This document shows positions 1-11,173 of a stretch of DNA of 64,000 bases, piece by piece. The DNA comes from Agarophyton chilense. Its lineage: Eukaryota; Rhodophyta; Florideophyceae; Gracilariales; Gracilariaceae. Below the pieces are notes generated by a model. It was not told where the DNA came from, made no database searches, and saw nothing but the letters and a program-made list of their open reading frames with translations. Location: positions 620,001-684,000 of the forward strand of contig JARGXX010000099.1 of assembly GCA_030374765.1 (NCBI GenBank), written 5' to 3'. Position numbers and translations under genes: made by a program. The first letter of the stretch is position 1, and every line of letters starts with the position of its first letter.

Positions 1-260
1 GAGCGCAGTGTGCTGCATCGGATTACTCCCGACAAAGTCCGCTTTGTGCGGGAAGTTCTGTATCGCAGACAATGATGGTTGCAGAATGACTGCTGTTGAA
101 GAAGTTTATGTGAGGCTAGGATCCGTGAGAGAAGACGGAGCAGCACTGCTCGAGATCTCAGAGAGGGCCGCCCAGAAGAGGCAGTGATTTGATGATCTCA
201 TAGGTTATTCAGGTCGTCGTACTATGTTTGTGGACTCATCACGTATCAGAGATTGCTCAT
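1..260 (-). pseudogene. Decayed copy of the antisense-ORF family, 5' part only
   Basis: This is a diverged copy of the first 80 or so codons of the ORF that begins at 21078 on the minus strand. The start codon lies at 258-260. The opening residues MSNL and the later motif YDDLNN align with MSNL and YDDLDN of the intact-looking relative. A TGA follows codon 4 and further stops follow, so this copy is dead. The DNA alignment is clear to the window edge, for example the tracts read as gcagtcattctgcaacc on the minus strand. The rest of the gene lies outside the window. The function is unknown. Confidence 0.6.
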
Positions 261-1739
261 CACCAGTGTCGCATGTTCTAGAAGAAGAATTGAGGAGTTA
301 TCGTGTTTAGATGCAATGTTTGGAGTCTGTCTAGACCGTGAAGCCGGATTGTAGCACGCTGTATATACGATTTAACGTTCTTGTGTTGCGGGTGCTCCGC
401 GCTTAACGAAGGAGATATATAGCATTTTATATTCAAATTGTATCGAATGATCGAAAACCATCGAAGCCTAAATACGGCATTCATAATCTATTTTTCGTAC
501 TGTAATCGGTAACGAGGTATTATGAGAAAAATGCTTCAGAGAGAAATTGGAAATTAGGAATTATTTAATACCATTGTGCTACTGTGCGTTGGTACCGTGT
601 GACCGTCAAATAAGTAATTCTTTTTTTTTAGAATTATTTTTTTGTGTCACATAACAGGGTAGACATTACAGAACAGTAGCTCCTTTACCTTCTGGTACCA
701 TCAAGGGCACTTGGCACTAGGTGAGGAAGGCAGAGGCCAATCAACAACCAACTTGCCACCATCTTGGTGTTCGCGAAAAGCGTTGTGGGCGCCATCTTTA
801 CGTGTAACACTGTGGGCTAAAATTTACAGTAAACTTCGGCGTAAATAAGCCTTTTCCTTTACTGAATGGCCCAAAGACATGAATGAGATACAAGTATTCC
901 GATTTAATCTTTTTCTTCTTGATGTTCTTAAACCATCATAATAAAAGACTAATTCCAGTAGTCACTAGGGGTCAGACTTCCTGGCTTCCGGTCAGACACT
1001 CCAGATGTATAACGATTTCTTCAGCCTTACCGCTTTTCGTTAACCAGAAGAAGGCGTATAAAAAATTCTCACAAGTCTTCCCGAAGAGAGGTCATAACAA
1101 AAAGATATGTTTTCAAGCTATAACCGAAGCTGTGTTATTTCAAGAAAGGTTACGCGGCACCACCTATGCAAGCTTCCGGTTTAGTATTATATCCCAGATC
1201 CCCAACAAGTCCTAACGACCGTCACAGGCTTTTCGCTTTGTGGAGGCTTTCTAGACAGACCCTGCACCGTTGGTACACGCAACCCGTCTCCTGTCCACGT
1301 TGAGGGCGCTTCAAGCGGTACAATAGGCGGAAAGGGCGTGCGTTCTGAGATCCACAATTGCCATCAAATAAAGAGCACCTGCAGCCCCTATTATGATCCT
1401 TTTTGATCTATAGCTCCTGTGCCGAGGATATCTTCCACTTTGCGCTGTGTACCGCTCCTTTATTGTTTTTTGTGTGTGTTGTTTTTGCTGTTTCGTGGTT
1501 CTTTTTTTTGAGTTCACAAGAGTCGTCAAGCCGATCTAGTGTGTGTTATATACCGCCATACCTGTAATATCATCTCTTGTTTACAGATATCGTTCCTTTC
1601 CTTTGTCTCCTCTTACTATCATCATTCACAAATCTTCTCTTAAGAGCAGTCGCTCGCAAGGTGATGCCCGCTTCCTGCTGTATTTATGTGAAAATCTAAC
1701 CGCTATCTAGAAACCTACAGTCTCTCGTGGAATACCACA
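261..1739 (-). repeat. Diverged copy of the antisense-ORF upstream region
   Basis: The segment aligns in patches with 21079-22025: around 278-484, around 485-772 (ending in caccatcttggtg in both), and around 1380-1739 (ending in gtggaataccacag in both). Between about 773 and 1380 this copy holds roughly 500 bases that the other copy lacks; small ORFs there are not recognisable. A TATA-like tatatac lies near 361-368 on the minus strand, in the place of the TATA box of the better copy. The segment could be a promoter region, an LTR, or both. Confidence 0.5.
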
Positions 1740-1959
1740 GCGTTAAAGAAATTACTTTACAGCTCTTTACTGGAGCGCTGTATCCAAGTGGTATCGAAAA
1801 GGGTGAAATGATTAAGAACTGAACAAAAGAAATGTGCTTCTTTGTCTTGGAATTTTTTTAGGTTTCGCTATCTTGTTCGGAATTTTAAAGTTCAGAAAGC
1901 TGTGTTTGGGTTATATTTTTGAAAAGCTCTGAAACTAGTGCCCTAGTGATTTTTTAAGT
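1740..1959. other. No recognisable feature
   Basis: AT-rich sequence between the end of the similarity to 22025 and the presumed family A LTR. No coding similarity, tRNA or repeat was recognised. The left end of the LTR could not be placed, so part of this stretch may belong to it. Confidence 0.4.
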
Positions 1960-2431
1960 ACTGAATACGATAAAAGGCCCATTTTCCGATTGTCAATTGC
2001 AGTGAGGACGAATAGAGTAGTGGCTTTATCCAGCTTTTGTGCACTGTACACACAGTCTGTGGATTATCACATCAGTCTCGGGTTATCTTCAGGTTCTTAT
2101 TTTCTGTTTTCCCTTGGGTTTACCCCACTTTTGTTGTTTTTTATAATATGTAGATTTTTATTCATTCATTGCTGTGATTCCGAACACCCAATATTTGTCT
2201 TTTCTGTCGCCACCACTGTAAACTAGTGAGTTCATCGGAGAATAACTCATACACTTTTCGTTAATTCAAACTCTTCGTCTCTGTTCTCCACGCTTTTCGT
2301 AAAAACAAACCTTGGACTTACACTCCTACTTAGTTTTGCTCGGCTAGAAAGGCTCCGATTGCTTCTATACCTTCTTGTAAGAAATTTTCAAACATCTTTT
2401 TGAGTGCTTCGACTCGCGGTGTTGCACTGCA
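1960..2431 (+). repeat. 5' LTR of gypsy family A (left copy), start uncertain
   Basis: The stretch ends in CA three bases before a primer-binding site, exactly as the right-hand family A LTR does at 62590. The last 150 bases align with 62430-62590, sharing blocks such as ttacactc and aacatctt followed by tgtcttcgc-like and gttgt/gttgc tracts. The left limit is a guess, because no TG start with an AG-rich neighbour could be fixed. The copy is strongly diverged, more AT-rich than its relative, and so appears old. Confidence 0.5.
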
Positions 2432-2434
2432 AAG

Positions 2435-2453
2435 TGGTCTCTCGACCTAGAAG
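2435..2453 (+). other. Primer-binding site of gypsy A (left)
   Basis: TGGTCTCTCGACCTAGAAG begins with the TGG that pairs with a tRNA CCA end. It differs in two bases from the site at 62594-62612 and in one from the complement of 61030-61048. The tRNA was not identified. Confidence 0.65.
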
Positions 2454-2588
2454 AAGGATTAATTCATTTTTATATCACTGGTTCTCTTTGGAGGCGTGCT
2501 CAAAGTTATATTGAATTTCTGACTGGCTTTTTCATGTTTTGATATTTTAACGCAAACCCCGGTAAAATCACTACCATTCTTACCCAAC

Positions 2589-3999
2589 ATGCATTTCAAG
2601 TCGAACCTGTGATTACGCATGGTCGCGTATTCAGTGAAGTGGAGCCTCGAAGTTTCTCAAAAGTGTCCATTCCACTTTCCAATATGCATTCTAACGCTTC
2701 GAAACTTCCATTTAGGGCGTCAAACCAGACCCCCAAGCTGAGCGCTTCAACCACAGCTGGTGAGCTCCAAGAAGGGGCCATTCACGAATAAAATAATGAA
2801 CGTTCTCGAAAGCAGCTCTTTGGTATGCAAAAACATCAAAATACCTTCGTCGAGGAGTTTGAGATCCTCCCTGGCAGGTGCAAGACCACTTTGATGGTTA
2901 AGATGGTCGAATACCTTGTTCTACGACCAGGAGATGTCGACAATCTCTTGGATTGCTTTGGGGAGCCAGCCTACAATGTCGAAGGCGTTGAGATCCGAAT
3001 CATTTGTGTATGATGCCGTCTCAAGATGCTTGAGCAAACCATCGTAGTATATAAGGAGGTTTATGACCAACCTTCTGCTTTATTTCATCATGCGAAGAAA
3101 GGTAATGACGAAGACAATACCCACCGTAGGCGTAAGAATGATTTCGAATACCTATTGGATTCTTCAAATTCAACTGACCCATTTTCGAGTTCCCACTCCG
3201 AGAAATCGGATCGTCACAGGTCGGGCTCGTCCGAAGCATTGTCAGAGGATGACTAGTTTAGTCGCCGCAGACGCTCATCCCGTTCTCAGTTTTCATGAGC
3301 CATGAAGAGTATGATTTGTACCCGAAAAAATGTAAGAAAGCACACCTACGTGAAGGGTTTGAAGTGCACGAACCCGTCGATTCTGAAGTTGGTTTCCTAT
3401 CGACACTATCGAATGGAGGGTTTCTCTTTGGATCGTACATCCCGGGGCACAAGTAAAGTAAAAGATTACATCAAAACAATTTAGTTTACATCTAGTAACC
3501 AGAACTTTTTTCTGGCGAGAACCCCATCTTTGTGATAGGTTTTCTCGCACTCTTTGTGGCAGAAGCCAATATACTCGAAAGGCATGAGGGTCAGTATTAC
3601 CGTGCAATGCGGCGCTTTTTACGTGGCCTCGTCGAGGATCAATACAACTCTGTCAGGTGTTCTTCACTTGCCTCTGAAGGAGAAATGATGTACTGGCTCG
3701 AAGCGGTACAGTATCTCATGCAGTCGTACGAGACGGGCTACTTAATTAAATCGGCTATTATCGCTCTTCCTCATACCCTTCAAGAGTCTGCTGGAACGAA
3801 AACCGAGTTTTCGGTACCCCTAAATAAGTCTTTCCACAGAGTTGGTAATCTCTACTCCGCAGCAGAAATCTGCACTATGTACATCAACGGACTGGACCCA
3901 GCCATCCTTACATTGGTGGCACGTTATCGTGAAGACCAGCAACATACTACCTACTTGGAGTTCATACAACACGCTCAAGTGGAAGGCGATATGAAGCGT
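2589..3999 (+). pseudogene. Gag of gypsy A (left copy), decayed
   Basis: The stretch aligns in order with the gag at 62756-64000. Examples are the EEF and DVDNLLD region near 2850-2960, the block with SYRHYRMEGFSLDRTSRGT near 3390-3450 (right copy SYRYYSLEDSSLDRTPRGT), and the block from 3532 with FLALFVAEA, FLRGLVEDQY and AVQYLMQSY. Several stops and frameshifts break it, for example TGA near 3013, TAG near 3256 and a shift near 3515. The last part also shows the gag-like ICTMYINGLDP. It ends abruptly at 4000, where a Tc1/mariner element is inserted. Not functional. Confidence 0.7.
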
Positions 4000-5269
4000 G
4001 TTTCAAAATAATTTCCATCGCCCAAAATACCCGAAAATGAACGTTTTTGCTACAGTAAAATTAACAATATCTGTGTGAAAAAATTCAAAGTAGAAATACT
4101 GTTTCAAAAACATAATCTTTATTGCATTCTTTTTACCCTAGCACGGTTTCACTGGGTTATTTTAGCTTTTTTAGCCTGCATGACGCTTATAAAACGGTTC
4201 GGCATTGATTCTATAAAAGGATTGATAGCATTACTGTCGATCCATTCCAATTGTTTAAATAAAAAACTGCATCAAATTGCCTTACTTGCTCATAAACCAT
4301 TCGTGCCAACATTACCCAACTGTTTTAGGTAAGATTGAGGTCAGGAGAGAGCGCAGGCCATTTCATAACCGACATATTTAGATTTATAATCCACTGTTTC
4401 ATTTAATAGACTTATGCACAGGTGTATTATCTTGCTGAAAAATCAATTCTTCTCCATGCATGCACTGTGAAAAAGGTAGCAGATAGTTTTCTAGAACCTC
4501 AGCATACTTCCTAGAGTCTAAAGTAGTTTCAGCAATAGCCATATCAGTTGCTCTTTTCGTGGAGAATCCAGCCAAAATCATGACTGATGCCCCAACTGAA
4601 TTTTTCATGGCAAATATTTTCTTTTCTTTTCGTAGATAATGCCTATGGAATCTAGAGCAATCTGGATTGTCACGGTTGAACTTTTTTTCGTCGGAAGAGA
4701 TATCGTTATTCCATTCAGTTTTCCAATAATATTTTTTAGCACACCATTCCACACGATTCTTTTCGTGATGATCCTTCAAAAAAGGTTTTCTTCATTTTTC
4801 TGTACTTGAACAAAACTTCACGGTTAACTTCACGGCATATGAAAGATCTCTATATAGGCAAACATAGCGTTTTGACAGAATTTCCGCAAGATAAAGTGTT
4901 TCGTCACCGTTTTCGCTTAATTACACGCTTATTGGCTGGAGATGGTGACTTAGTACGACTATTTGATCGCTTTGTTCCATATATAGCGGGCTTTTTCATA
5001 AATTCGTTTATTGTTTTTGGGTGTAGCTTGAAATTTCGCGCTATATCTTCTAAATTCATACCCTGACTCACTAATTACATGATTTGCAGCTGCTGAGAAC
5101 TCGTAAGAGGGAGGCCAAGAGCCATAATTGAGCCAATGATTGTATGATAAATAGACTTTTGAAACAGTGTTTTTGACGCGATGGTTTTTACTTGGTGTGA
5201 AATGTGCTCTACAGTACATGAAATGCCTTTTCGGCACAGATTTAGTCAAGGGATATATATTTTTTAAAC
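4000..5269 (-). mobile_element. Tc1/mariner element, inserted in gypsy A gag
   Basis: About 1.27 kb with a minus-strand transposase. Both ends match those of the second copy at 51531-52818. The outer ends read gtttcaaaataatttcc on the left and, reversed, gtttaaaaaatatatatccc on the right; the second copy has gtttcaaaa-catatc at both ends. Inner blocks such as ctacagta lie about 50 bases inside each end. The TA target duplication is no longer clear. The element splits the gag reading frame of gypsy A, so it is younger than that element. Confidence 0.75.
4105..5110 (-). pseudogene. Tc1/mariner DD34E transposase, decayed
   Basis: An N-terminal helix-turn-helix region (QLQIM, LEDIARNF, KTINEFMKKPA) is followed by the DDE domain in an open stretch from 4779 to 4399. 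The first catalytic Asp lies in SSDEKKF and the second in FQQDNTPVH. The region that should carry the third acidic residue reads SPDLNLT, a stop, then NSW; the second copy has SPDLNPIENIW there, so the catalytic Glu is lost. There are more stops in the N-terminal half. The family moves by cut-and-paste into TA sites; this copy cannot make an active enzyme. Confidence 0.8.
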
Positions 5270-6760
5270 GCATTGTACTATGCGTTTGCACGCCTAAAGC
5301 TAGGGTCTGTTCCGCAAAGGCGTTGGTGTTGGAAAGAGAGTCCCCACCGCTATCCCTAGCAGAGTGTGGGAAGTCTCAGAAAAATTACGACAGTTGAGAC
5401 CTCGCTCACATCGATATCTCGTCGGTTCCAACCACTGACTTCCCGTCCACGACGGTTGAATGGTACGACACGGTACAGGAAACTTACCTGATTTATGCAA
5501 ATGCCCTCCGTGTCCATGGACGGCTAGTGTCTCAGGCGAATGTGAAAGTTCGGCAAAGCCGTTTGAAATGAAGAGAAGATAGCTTAGGATGGAATATACT
5601 GCACCTAGTCAGGATCTTTCCCCGGCAAGGAAAGGAGTAATTTGTCACATTGGCTATGAACACATTCATACACAACCGCAATTATTCTCACGCTGAGAGA
5701 AATGGCCTAAATGATTGACAATTATGAGGCCTTCACTCCTGAAGAGAAGCCAAACGTTTCTTTCTCTTTGTTAATTTGAGCGAAAACGGAGTTTTTTCAG
5801 AATATTCCGAATCCTCAACTGCGTAACGCTTTACTTTAACCTGATCCACAGGCCATCAATCCGCGTTCCACACCGACAAACAGTCCTGTTAGCCCAATGC
5901 TGCTGATTGTTTAGGATTCTTTGGATCCGCCGCAGAGAAAAGAGCCCCAATCACGAATAGAGAGAGTCTCTCCTACGAAAAAGGCGTTCCCAAATCGCTG
6001 CCCGGTCAACATCCTGACAGGAGACAGGAGGTCTCAGACGTGGGCTCTAAATCAATTTGGTGTTCATCATCGACCGTGAAATTGGGTTCATAATAACGGG
6101 TTCCCGAATTTAGTCATGCTCAAGACCATGCGACATTACATAATTTTCGCTGACCTTCGCCTTTCTACCCAGTTTATAGTGCGCTTCTTTACTCCTCTGG
6201 GACAGGTTCTGGCCCAAAATGCATCGTGGAAGACCTTTTACTGCGGCAAGTGCATGCTCAATTCTGCCATGGCGTGATCCTTGATGGCGCTGACTCGAAG
6301 GACAATTATCTGAAAACGGTTGGCATAATCAGCCTACTCGATCTGTTATAATCTTTGCCGGTGAAGCCCAACTTTGTTGTATGCCGATCATTGGCCACAT
6401 CATTTACATTGGGTTGTGACTTCTGTGACAGATTCGTAGATGTGATTAGGCCCCACGTAAAGCGTGGTGATATGGACGATGGCTCCTCAACCTCCAACTT
6501 CTGCCGTCATCTAAGGCCGGCTTCAAAAAAGTATGTGCCCCTTCTTACTTTGAAATATCCACAACCCGCTTCGCGGTAATCGAGAAACTTTTTATACACG
6601 GAGTATATCCGAATCCCAGCGAAGTTCCAAGTATGGATGAGTGTATCTACTCGTCAACACGTTCTTCGTGTGGTACACACCTACATCTGATAATGAAAAA
6701 AGGCCAACTTCTCTCATTGCAGAAAACGCCACCCCAAGAAAGCCCCATGAGTGTTTAATA
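5270..6760 (+). pseudogene. Protease region of gypsy A (left copy), decayed
   Basis: The stretch continues gypsy A beyond the Tc1 insertion. Around 6180-6300 a faint retropepsin core is visible (GTGSGPKCIV in place of an expected DTGAGPN-type site). At 6400-6500 TLGCDFCDRFVDVIRP and DMDDGSS align with VVLGCDYCDHFVESIR and ELDDGSTVP of the gypsy at 14800. The same frame crosses 6584 and continues with IPAKFQVWMSV, aligning with IPPKSQTWVPV at 15004. It fades near 6760. Many stops are present. The crossing of 6584 shows that this side of the duplicated unit is the original one. Confidence 0.6.
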
Positions 6761-7837
6761 TAGGAAGATACAATTAGCCTCCATCTTAATCAACCGCGAT
6801 AGGGTTCCTCATTTTCTGTAGTTACGGTGAGCCACCTGTTTCTTTGAACTTTTTGCGTTCAACTTTCGAGCTACTACTGCACACCTTGTTCTTTGCTGCA
6901 TCAATGGACGTCTTCTGTGTCTTCCTCTTTTTTTGATTCTTTCATTTGAGGATCTCAAAATATATCTTCTGCGAGATCCAGTTGCCTTTAGAACCTTTCA
7001 TTTTCATTAGAAGATCAGGAAGCTCGTCCGCTCCACAAGCACCAACGCCGGACAGTTGCCCATTGGGTTCAACTTTTGCATTGTTTTACTCTTTCAGCAT
7101 TCTATATTGATCGCATGCATCTTTTCAAGAGACAGGATCTTTTCAAATTTTTGCTAGCGTTGAGTTTGTGACTAAAGTATGAAAGCGATTCTTCTTCTCT
7201 CTATATGAGAAAATATGCCGTTTTGCTGCTTCTATCTCATGTAAAATGACGAATTATTGTTCAGCTATAAAAATGAAATAACATCCGGTTTTCCTGGCTA
7301 AAGTTGTCTTTCTGTTGGTCAGTTCGATTTTTGCCATGAGTGCCCGTGTTTGGGATTCAACATAGATTTCGATGTCGCGCTAATGGTCAGAATTTGCTTT
7401 TTGAGAATTAAACGATGGGAAAGTTTTGGTAGATGTATCCGCTACTTGCTGGATCTTACTCTCACGACACTCTTACTGATGAATTAGGCACATTTTACAA
7501 ACTGTTGTGTGGCACAGGCGTGTGTACAAAACGTTTTTCAAGGCCCAGGTTCGAGTCTCGCTGAGGTCTGCCGGACCCTGTCCTTCAATCCTTATGGGGT
7601 GCTAAAGTTATAATTTAAAGAATTCGTTTCCGTTCTTTTATATTGATTTGAAGCAATTCAAAATTGTTCGGGACGCAAATCTTTTTGCTATTAGAAAGTT
7701 CTGGTATTTTATATAAAAGATTCCACACAAATACCTACTACGTAAAGCAGTTTCCCGTTGTACTTTCGAACCTTCGAAAAGTATCTTCAACATTCTGGAA
7801 CCTTCTGGAGGGTTCTTGAAAGAGCTCACAATCAATG
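6761..7837. other. Unassigned repeat debris, possible Copia 3' LTR
   Basis: No coding region is recognised. Minus-strand sequence from about 7792 leftwards begins TGTTGAAGATAC, a common style of Copia LTR start, and lies just behind the RNase H remnant at 7838-8430, so part of this may be its 3' LTR. The opposite LTR end was not found. A tRNA-like ggttcgagtctcg at about 7551 does not fold as a tRNA. Confidence 0.35.
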
Positions 7838-8430
7838 AACTTCACTTTCAACTATAGAAGAGCTTAATTCTCTGCATGTTCACAAATCCTTCGTTTTTCA
7901 TTTTCTGAAAAGCCTTAGTAAATATATCGGTCACCATTCTTTCTGAAAGAAAGTAGTTTATTTGGTTTCTTTACACACGCCCTGGAGTACAAGAATGCTG
8001 ACCAGCAATGTGTTATGTTTTTTCAAGACTTTCTTCATTTCCAAAGATAGATATTTCTGACTGACTCACTGCTTTAAATAATGCAATGTATTAGGCTTCA
8101 GTACTTGACTAAAGAGCAAATTTTGGCTTTCCCCTGCTCTTCAATAATTAACATTTTCTATTATAGCTGGCATATCCTGAAATAGATTTTCGCTCTTTTT
8201 CATTTCTTTGACTGGAGTCACTGAATTTTTCTACAGTACCGTTTTCTTTCTAGGTATATGAAACATGTATTCCTTCTGTTTTCTGTATTCAAAGTAGTAC
8301 CCGTTTGCAGTCAAACTAATGATCACTAGATATGTGTTTTCTTCGCAGTTTGCCCAAAAGTTATTCAGTTTTTGAGATGTGTCATAGAGCAAGTCTATCA
8401 TTGCTCCAAAATAAAGAGACTGAAATAAAA
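7838..8430 (-). pseudogene. Copia RNase H remnant, copy 1
   Basis: Reading the minus strand, AMIDLLYDTSQ is followed by SGYA, then GKPKFAL, a stop, SSTEA, a stop and YIAL, and finally TDIFTKAFQKMKNEGF. These correspond to the end of Copia polyproteins: the RT/RNase H linker, the RNase H block usually ending in SSTEAEYIAL, and the closing DIFTKAL motif. Stops and shifts are frequent. Nothing of the gag, integrase or RT core of this copy remains on this strand. Confidence 0.6.
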
Positions 8431-8663
8431 TATATAACTAGAGCAACGCATCTCGCGAGCAGTACTATCGGTCGGGTGCTTTTTATCGATCTGCGAGGAT
8501 AAGTTTTGTGCTGCTCGTTAAATATCAACTAATTACTTTGGCGACGCCGTACAACTGTAAAAAAAGTAGAGAATCGTTTTGAACGTGAATCGTAGGATCC
8601 ATCTTCAAAACTCACTGCTTAATCGTTGCACTATCTCAAGCTCTTTTACGTGTCATCGTCGCC

Positions 8664-9240
8664 ATGGACAGACGAAGAATAATAATACTCGCATTTTTGC
8701 GAAATCTGTATGCGGCCGCTGCTGTTATATTCCTGTGTTGCAAGGTTCGGAGACCAAGCAAAACGAAGACGTTCGGTCTGTTACCCAGCAAGGGGTAGTA
8801 CAGCAAAGTACCCTCTCCGAGAATGTACGACGAAGTTGTGGTGTACGTCTGAGGCAAACCTGTGTTAAAAGTGGGGAGAGTGGACATGAAGGAGTCAGAC
8901 CAGGGATCTTGGTGAGAATAGAGTAACCAATCACGCTGGTGGCAAAATGGAAAAGGAAAAGGGGGCGCACTGTATATGGAGCGGGGCGTGCGGCACAGTA
9001 GCCAACGTAAAACAAATGGACAACCCTGATACAGGGGCGAGAGTACGTAAATAATAATAATCGGACCCTAGCGGCGGTGGTACTTCCTTTCAAGAAACGG
9101 GTTGGATATCTCTAACGTAGGTGATAGGGAACAGTCTACGAAGAGAGTCGTAGCCCGCGCAAGCGGAAAACACTTCGAGCCCCAAGAACCAGGTTTGGGA
9201 GGATTTACTGAGGGGTAAGGCAAAGTTGCCGAGCAACTAT
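8664..9240 (+). pseudogene. Possible PIF/Harbinger transposase N-terminus, copy 1
   Basis: From an ATG at 8664 the frame reads MDRRRIIILAFLRNL, then TFGLLPSKG, a TAG, SPRMYDEVVVYV, a TGA and further short runs. The pattern of a basic start followed by a Pro/Tyr-rich block preceding the DDE domain is compatible with Harbinger-type transposases. No catalytic Asp can be pointed to. The assignment rests mainly on the C-terminal piece of such an enzyme on the same strand at 22098, after the nested retroelements. It is a suggestion only. The base at 8814 differs in copy 2. Confidence 0.3.
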
Positions 9241-9789
9241 ATATTGTAGACAACTACAGTAAAATTTCTACCTTAAAATATTGCAGATAATAAAACAAAG
9301 TAGTAACCTGCAGTGCCGGGCGCATACGTGTAGAACTCTCGTGGACGACCAGTCCGTTGGGAAATGATGCTCCCTGATATGGGCAAGAATCATAACACGC
9401 ACAAACGGTAAAAGTTCCTAAGTCAAAGGAAAACACTTTATCGAATACTGCCCTTCAATTTCCTGTCCCACTCTTAATAGCAAAGATCGGTAAAAAAGCG
9501 TATCTGTCGTCAACTGGGTACGGTAAACTTTGAACGTGGTCAAAGCACATGAACTGCGAACAACCTTGATGCCAATCCTAAGAATTCTGCCTGGTCATTT
9601 TGCCCTCATTTACGCAATCCACAATATGTTTTCTTCAAAATAATCCATGATCCAACTTATTCGTATGCAAAGGTCTCGAGACGTTTGCAAAGTGCGGCAG
9701 GTAAACATCTAATGCACTCAGAAACAAATATGATGGAATGTTTAAGATTTATTGGTAGTGTAGGGTTGCTGGGAGACATACATGATAGA
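9241..9789. other. No recognisable feature
   Basis: Sequence between the possible Harbinger fragment and the Copia gag. It should hold the junction and, if present, the Copia 5' LTR, but no sequence like the LTR at 14177-14430 was found here. Short open frames show no recognisable domains. Confidence 0.4.
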
Positions 9790-10959
9790 TGTTTCATGGA
9801 TGCAGCGACAACCAGAAGGTAATTTCAATTGCACTGTGATTCTAAGAACAAGATGTACAGAGAAATGTTTTACGACATACTCGCCACGATACACGAACTG
9901 GAAAAAATCTCGGACAGGGATGCCGAGCATGGACTTAAAAGGTGTGTTTGCTCCGTCGATTGAGGTAAGCTCAACCTGAAAAACTGTCCTTCAGCATTAA
10001 AAGGAAAATATCATAATAATATGGAGGGGCAACTAAAAAATCGCTGTTGAATCATGGAGTGGCTGAGATTTGAAGAGATCAATTCTTGCAAACGAAGATC
10101 AGGCGAATCAATCAAAGAATTTATCAACCGCTTTGCAGGACCAGCCCATTCGTAATTGAACCTAACCAACTCAGAGCAGGATTCAAGCGACAGTCAGAAC
10201 TTTGCGATCATCTTACTTCTTAACGCCTCCCTATCAGCGCAAACCTTTAACAACATCATCAGAAGTCTGGTAGTGTCTACTAAAACGAGAGTCGCTAGCA
10301 CAGCAGCAGTAATTCTGCTATCAAAGGACCGCGTGGAGAATGTGATTAAAATCTTGAATACTATGTCATCAATGGATTTGAATGAAGACGAGAAGAAGAT
10401 GAACACAGAATGCTTATCAGCAGTGAAAAAGGCCACGTTTCAGCAGAACAAATCGTTTGAAGATCATGATAAAAGCTCCTGTATCGGGCTTCAAAACGCG
10501 ATAAGAGCCTTGGAAGAAGCCGGCTTAGAAGAGAGCGACCTGACTGACCTCTTTTCCGCTGAAAGGAAGCCAGACTCGTCCACTCTTTCCTACCTCAACT
10601 ATAACAAATATGAGAAGAGGAATATGAAACGTAAGTATAATCAAGACAAGGAATGGAACAGTATCTCAAAGGACAACAAGGAACCAGACGTTGGTAATGA
10701 AAATGAGGAAGCATCTCAGAAGATTTATCAGAAAAGAGCGACCAGAAAAAAAGATACGACGGGAAGCCCAAGGCTAACGGAACATACAAGTCTAATGGAC
10801 AGTCCAAATCTAACGGATCGTCGAAACCTTTTTTTCAGTAAGAGATTCGAATCTGAACATATCAGACCCGAATCCCATCCTAGACGAAGGAGGTCCCATA
10901 TCTTCGGGAGGAGTGACCTCTGCAATACAATTATGTCAAGAACTGAACATAAAATTTGA
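9790..10959 (+). pseudogene. Copia gag, copy 1
   Basis: The first part is broken (MYREMFYDILATIHELEKIS, then stops). Around 10057 it reads MEWLRFEEINSCKRRSGES and IKEFINRFAG, which fits the central domain of Copia Gag. A TAA lies at about 10154, and the frame is then open from 10156 to 10959, rich in Ser, Asp, Glu and Lys towards the end. The open part starts at a TTG, so it is not a separate gene. Gag forms the particle that packages the element RNA. No clear CCHC zinc knuckle is visible. Confidence 0.55.
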
Positions 10960-11173
10960 ACCCACTAAGCCGAGAAAACAGTATCGGCGCGGATGGGAAA
11001 ATCAATGTCTAAACCCAAGAAGCGTTGCTTGTTCCTGGACTTTATCAACTCAGGACATGAACAACAAGACGATAGAACTCACGTTCGATCTCTTTAACGA
11101 CAACTCACCGCTATCGATTGGAATGGACGTGAAGCAGTACAGCACAACGAATTTATTGGATATCCCCCGATGA
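10913..11173 (+). pseudogene. Copia protease end, copy 1
   Basis: Overlaps the end of gag in the next frame and ends on a TGA that overlaps the following integrase frame (atgatga). The part SPLSIGMDVKQYSTTN matches the usual LIGMD-type end of Copia proteases. The catalytic DTG-type site is not seen in this stretch. The two overlaps suggest lost single bases, not designed frameshifting. Confidence 0.45.

Noticed and set aside
7540..7580. tRNA-like B-box motif ggttcgagtctcg
   Set aside because: The flanking bases do not form a T-stem or acceptor stem, and no A box lies upstream at the usual distance.
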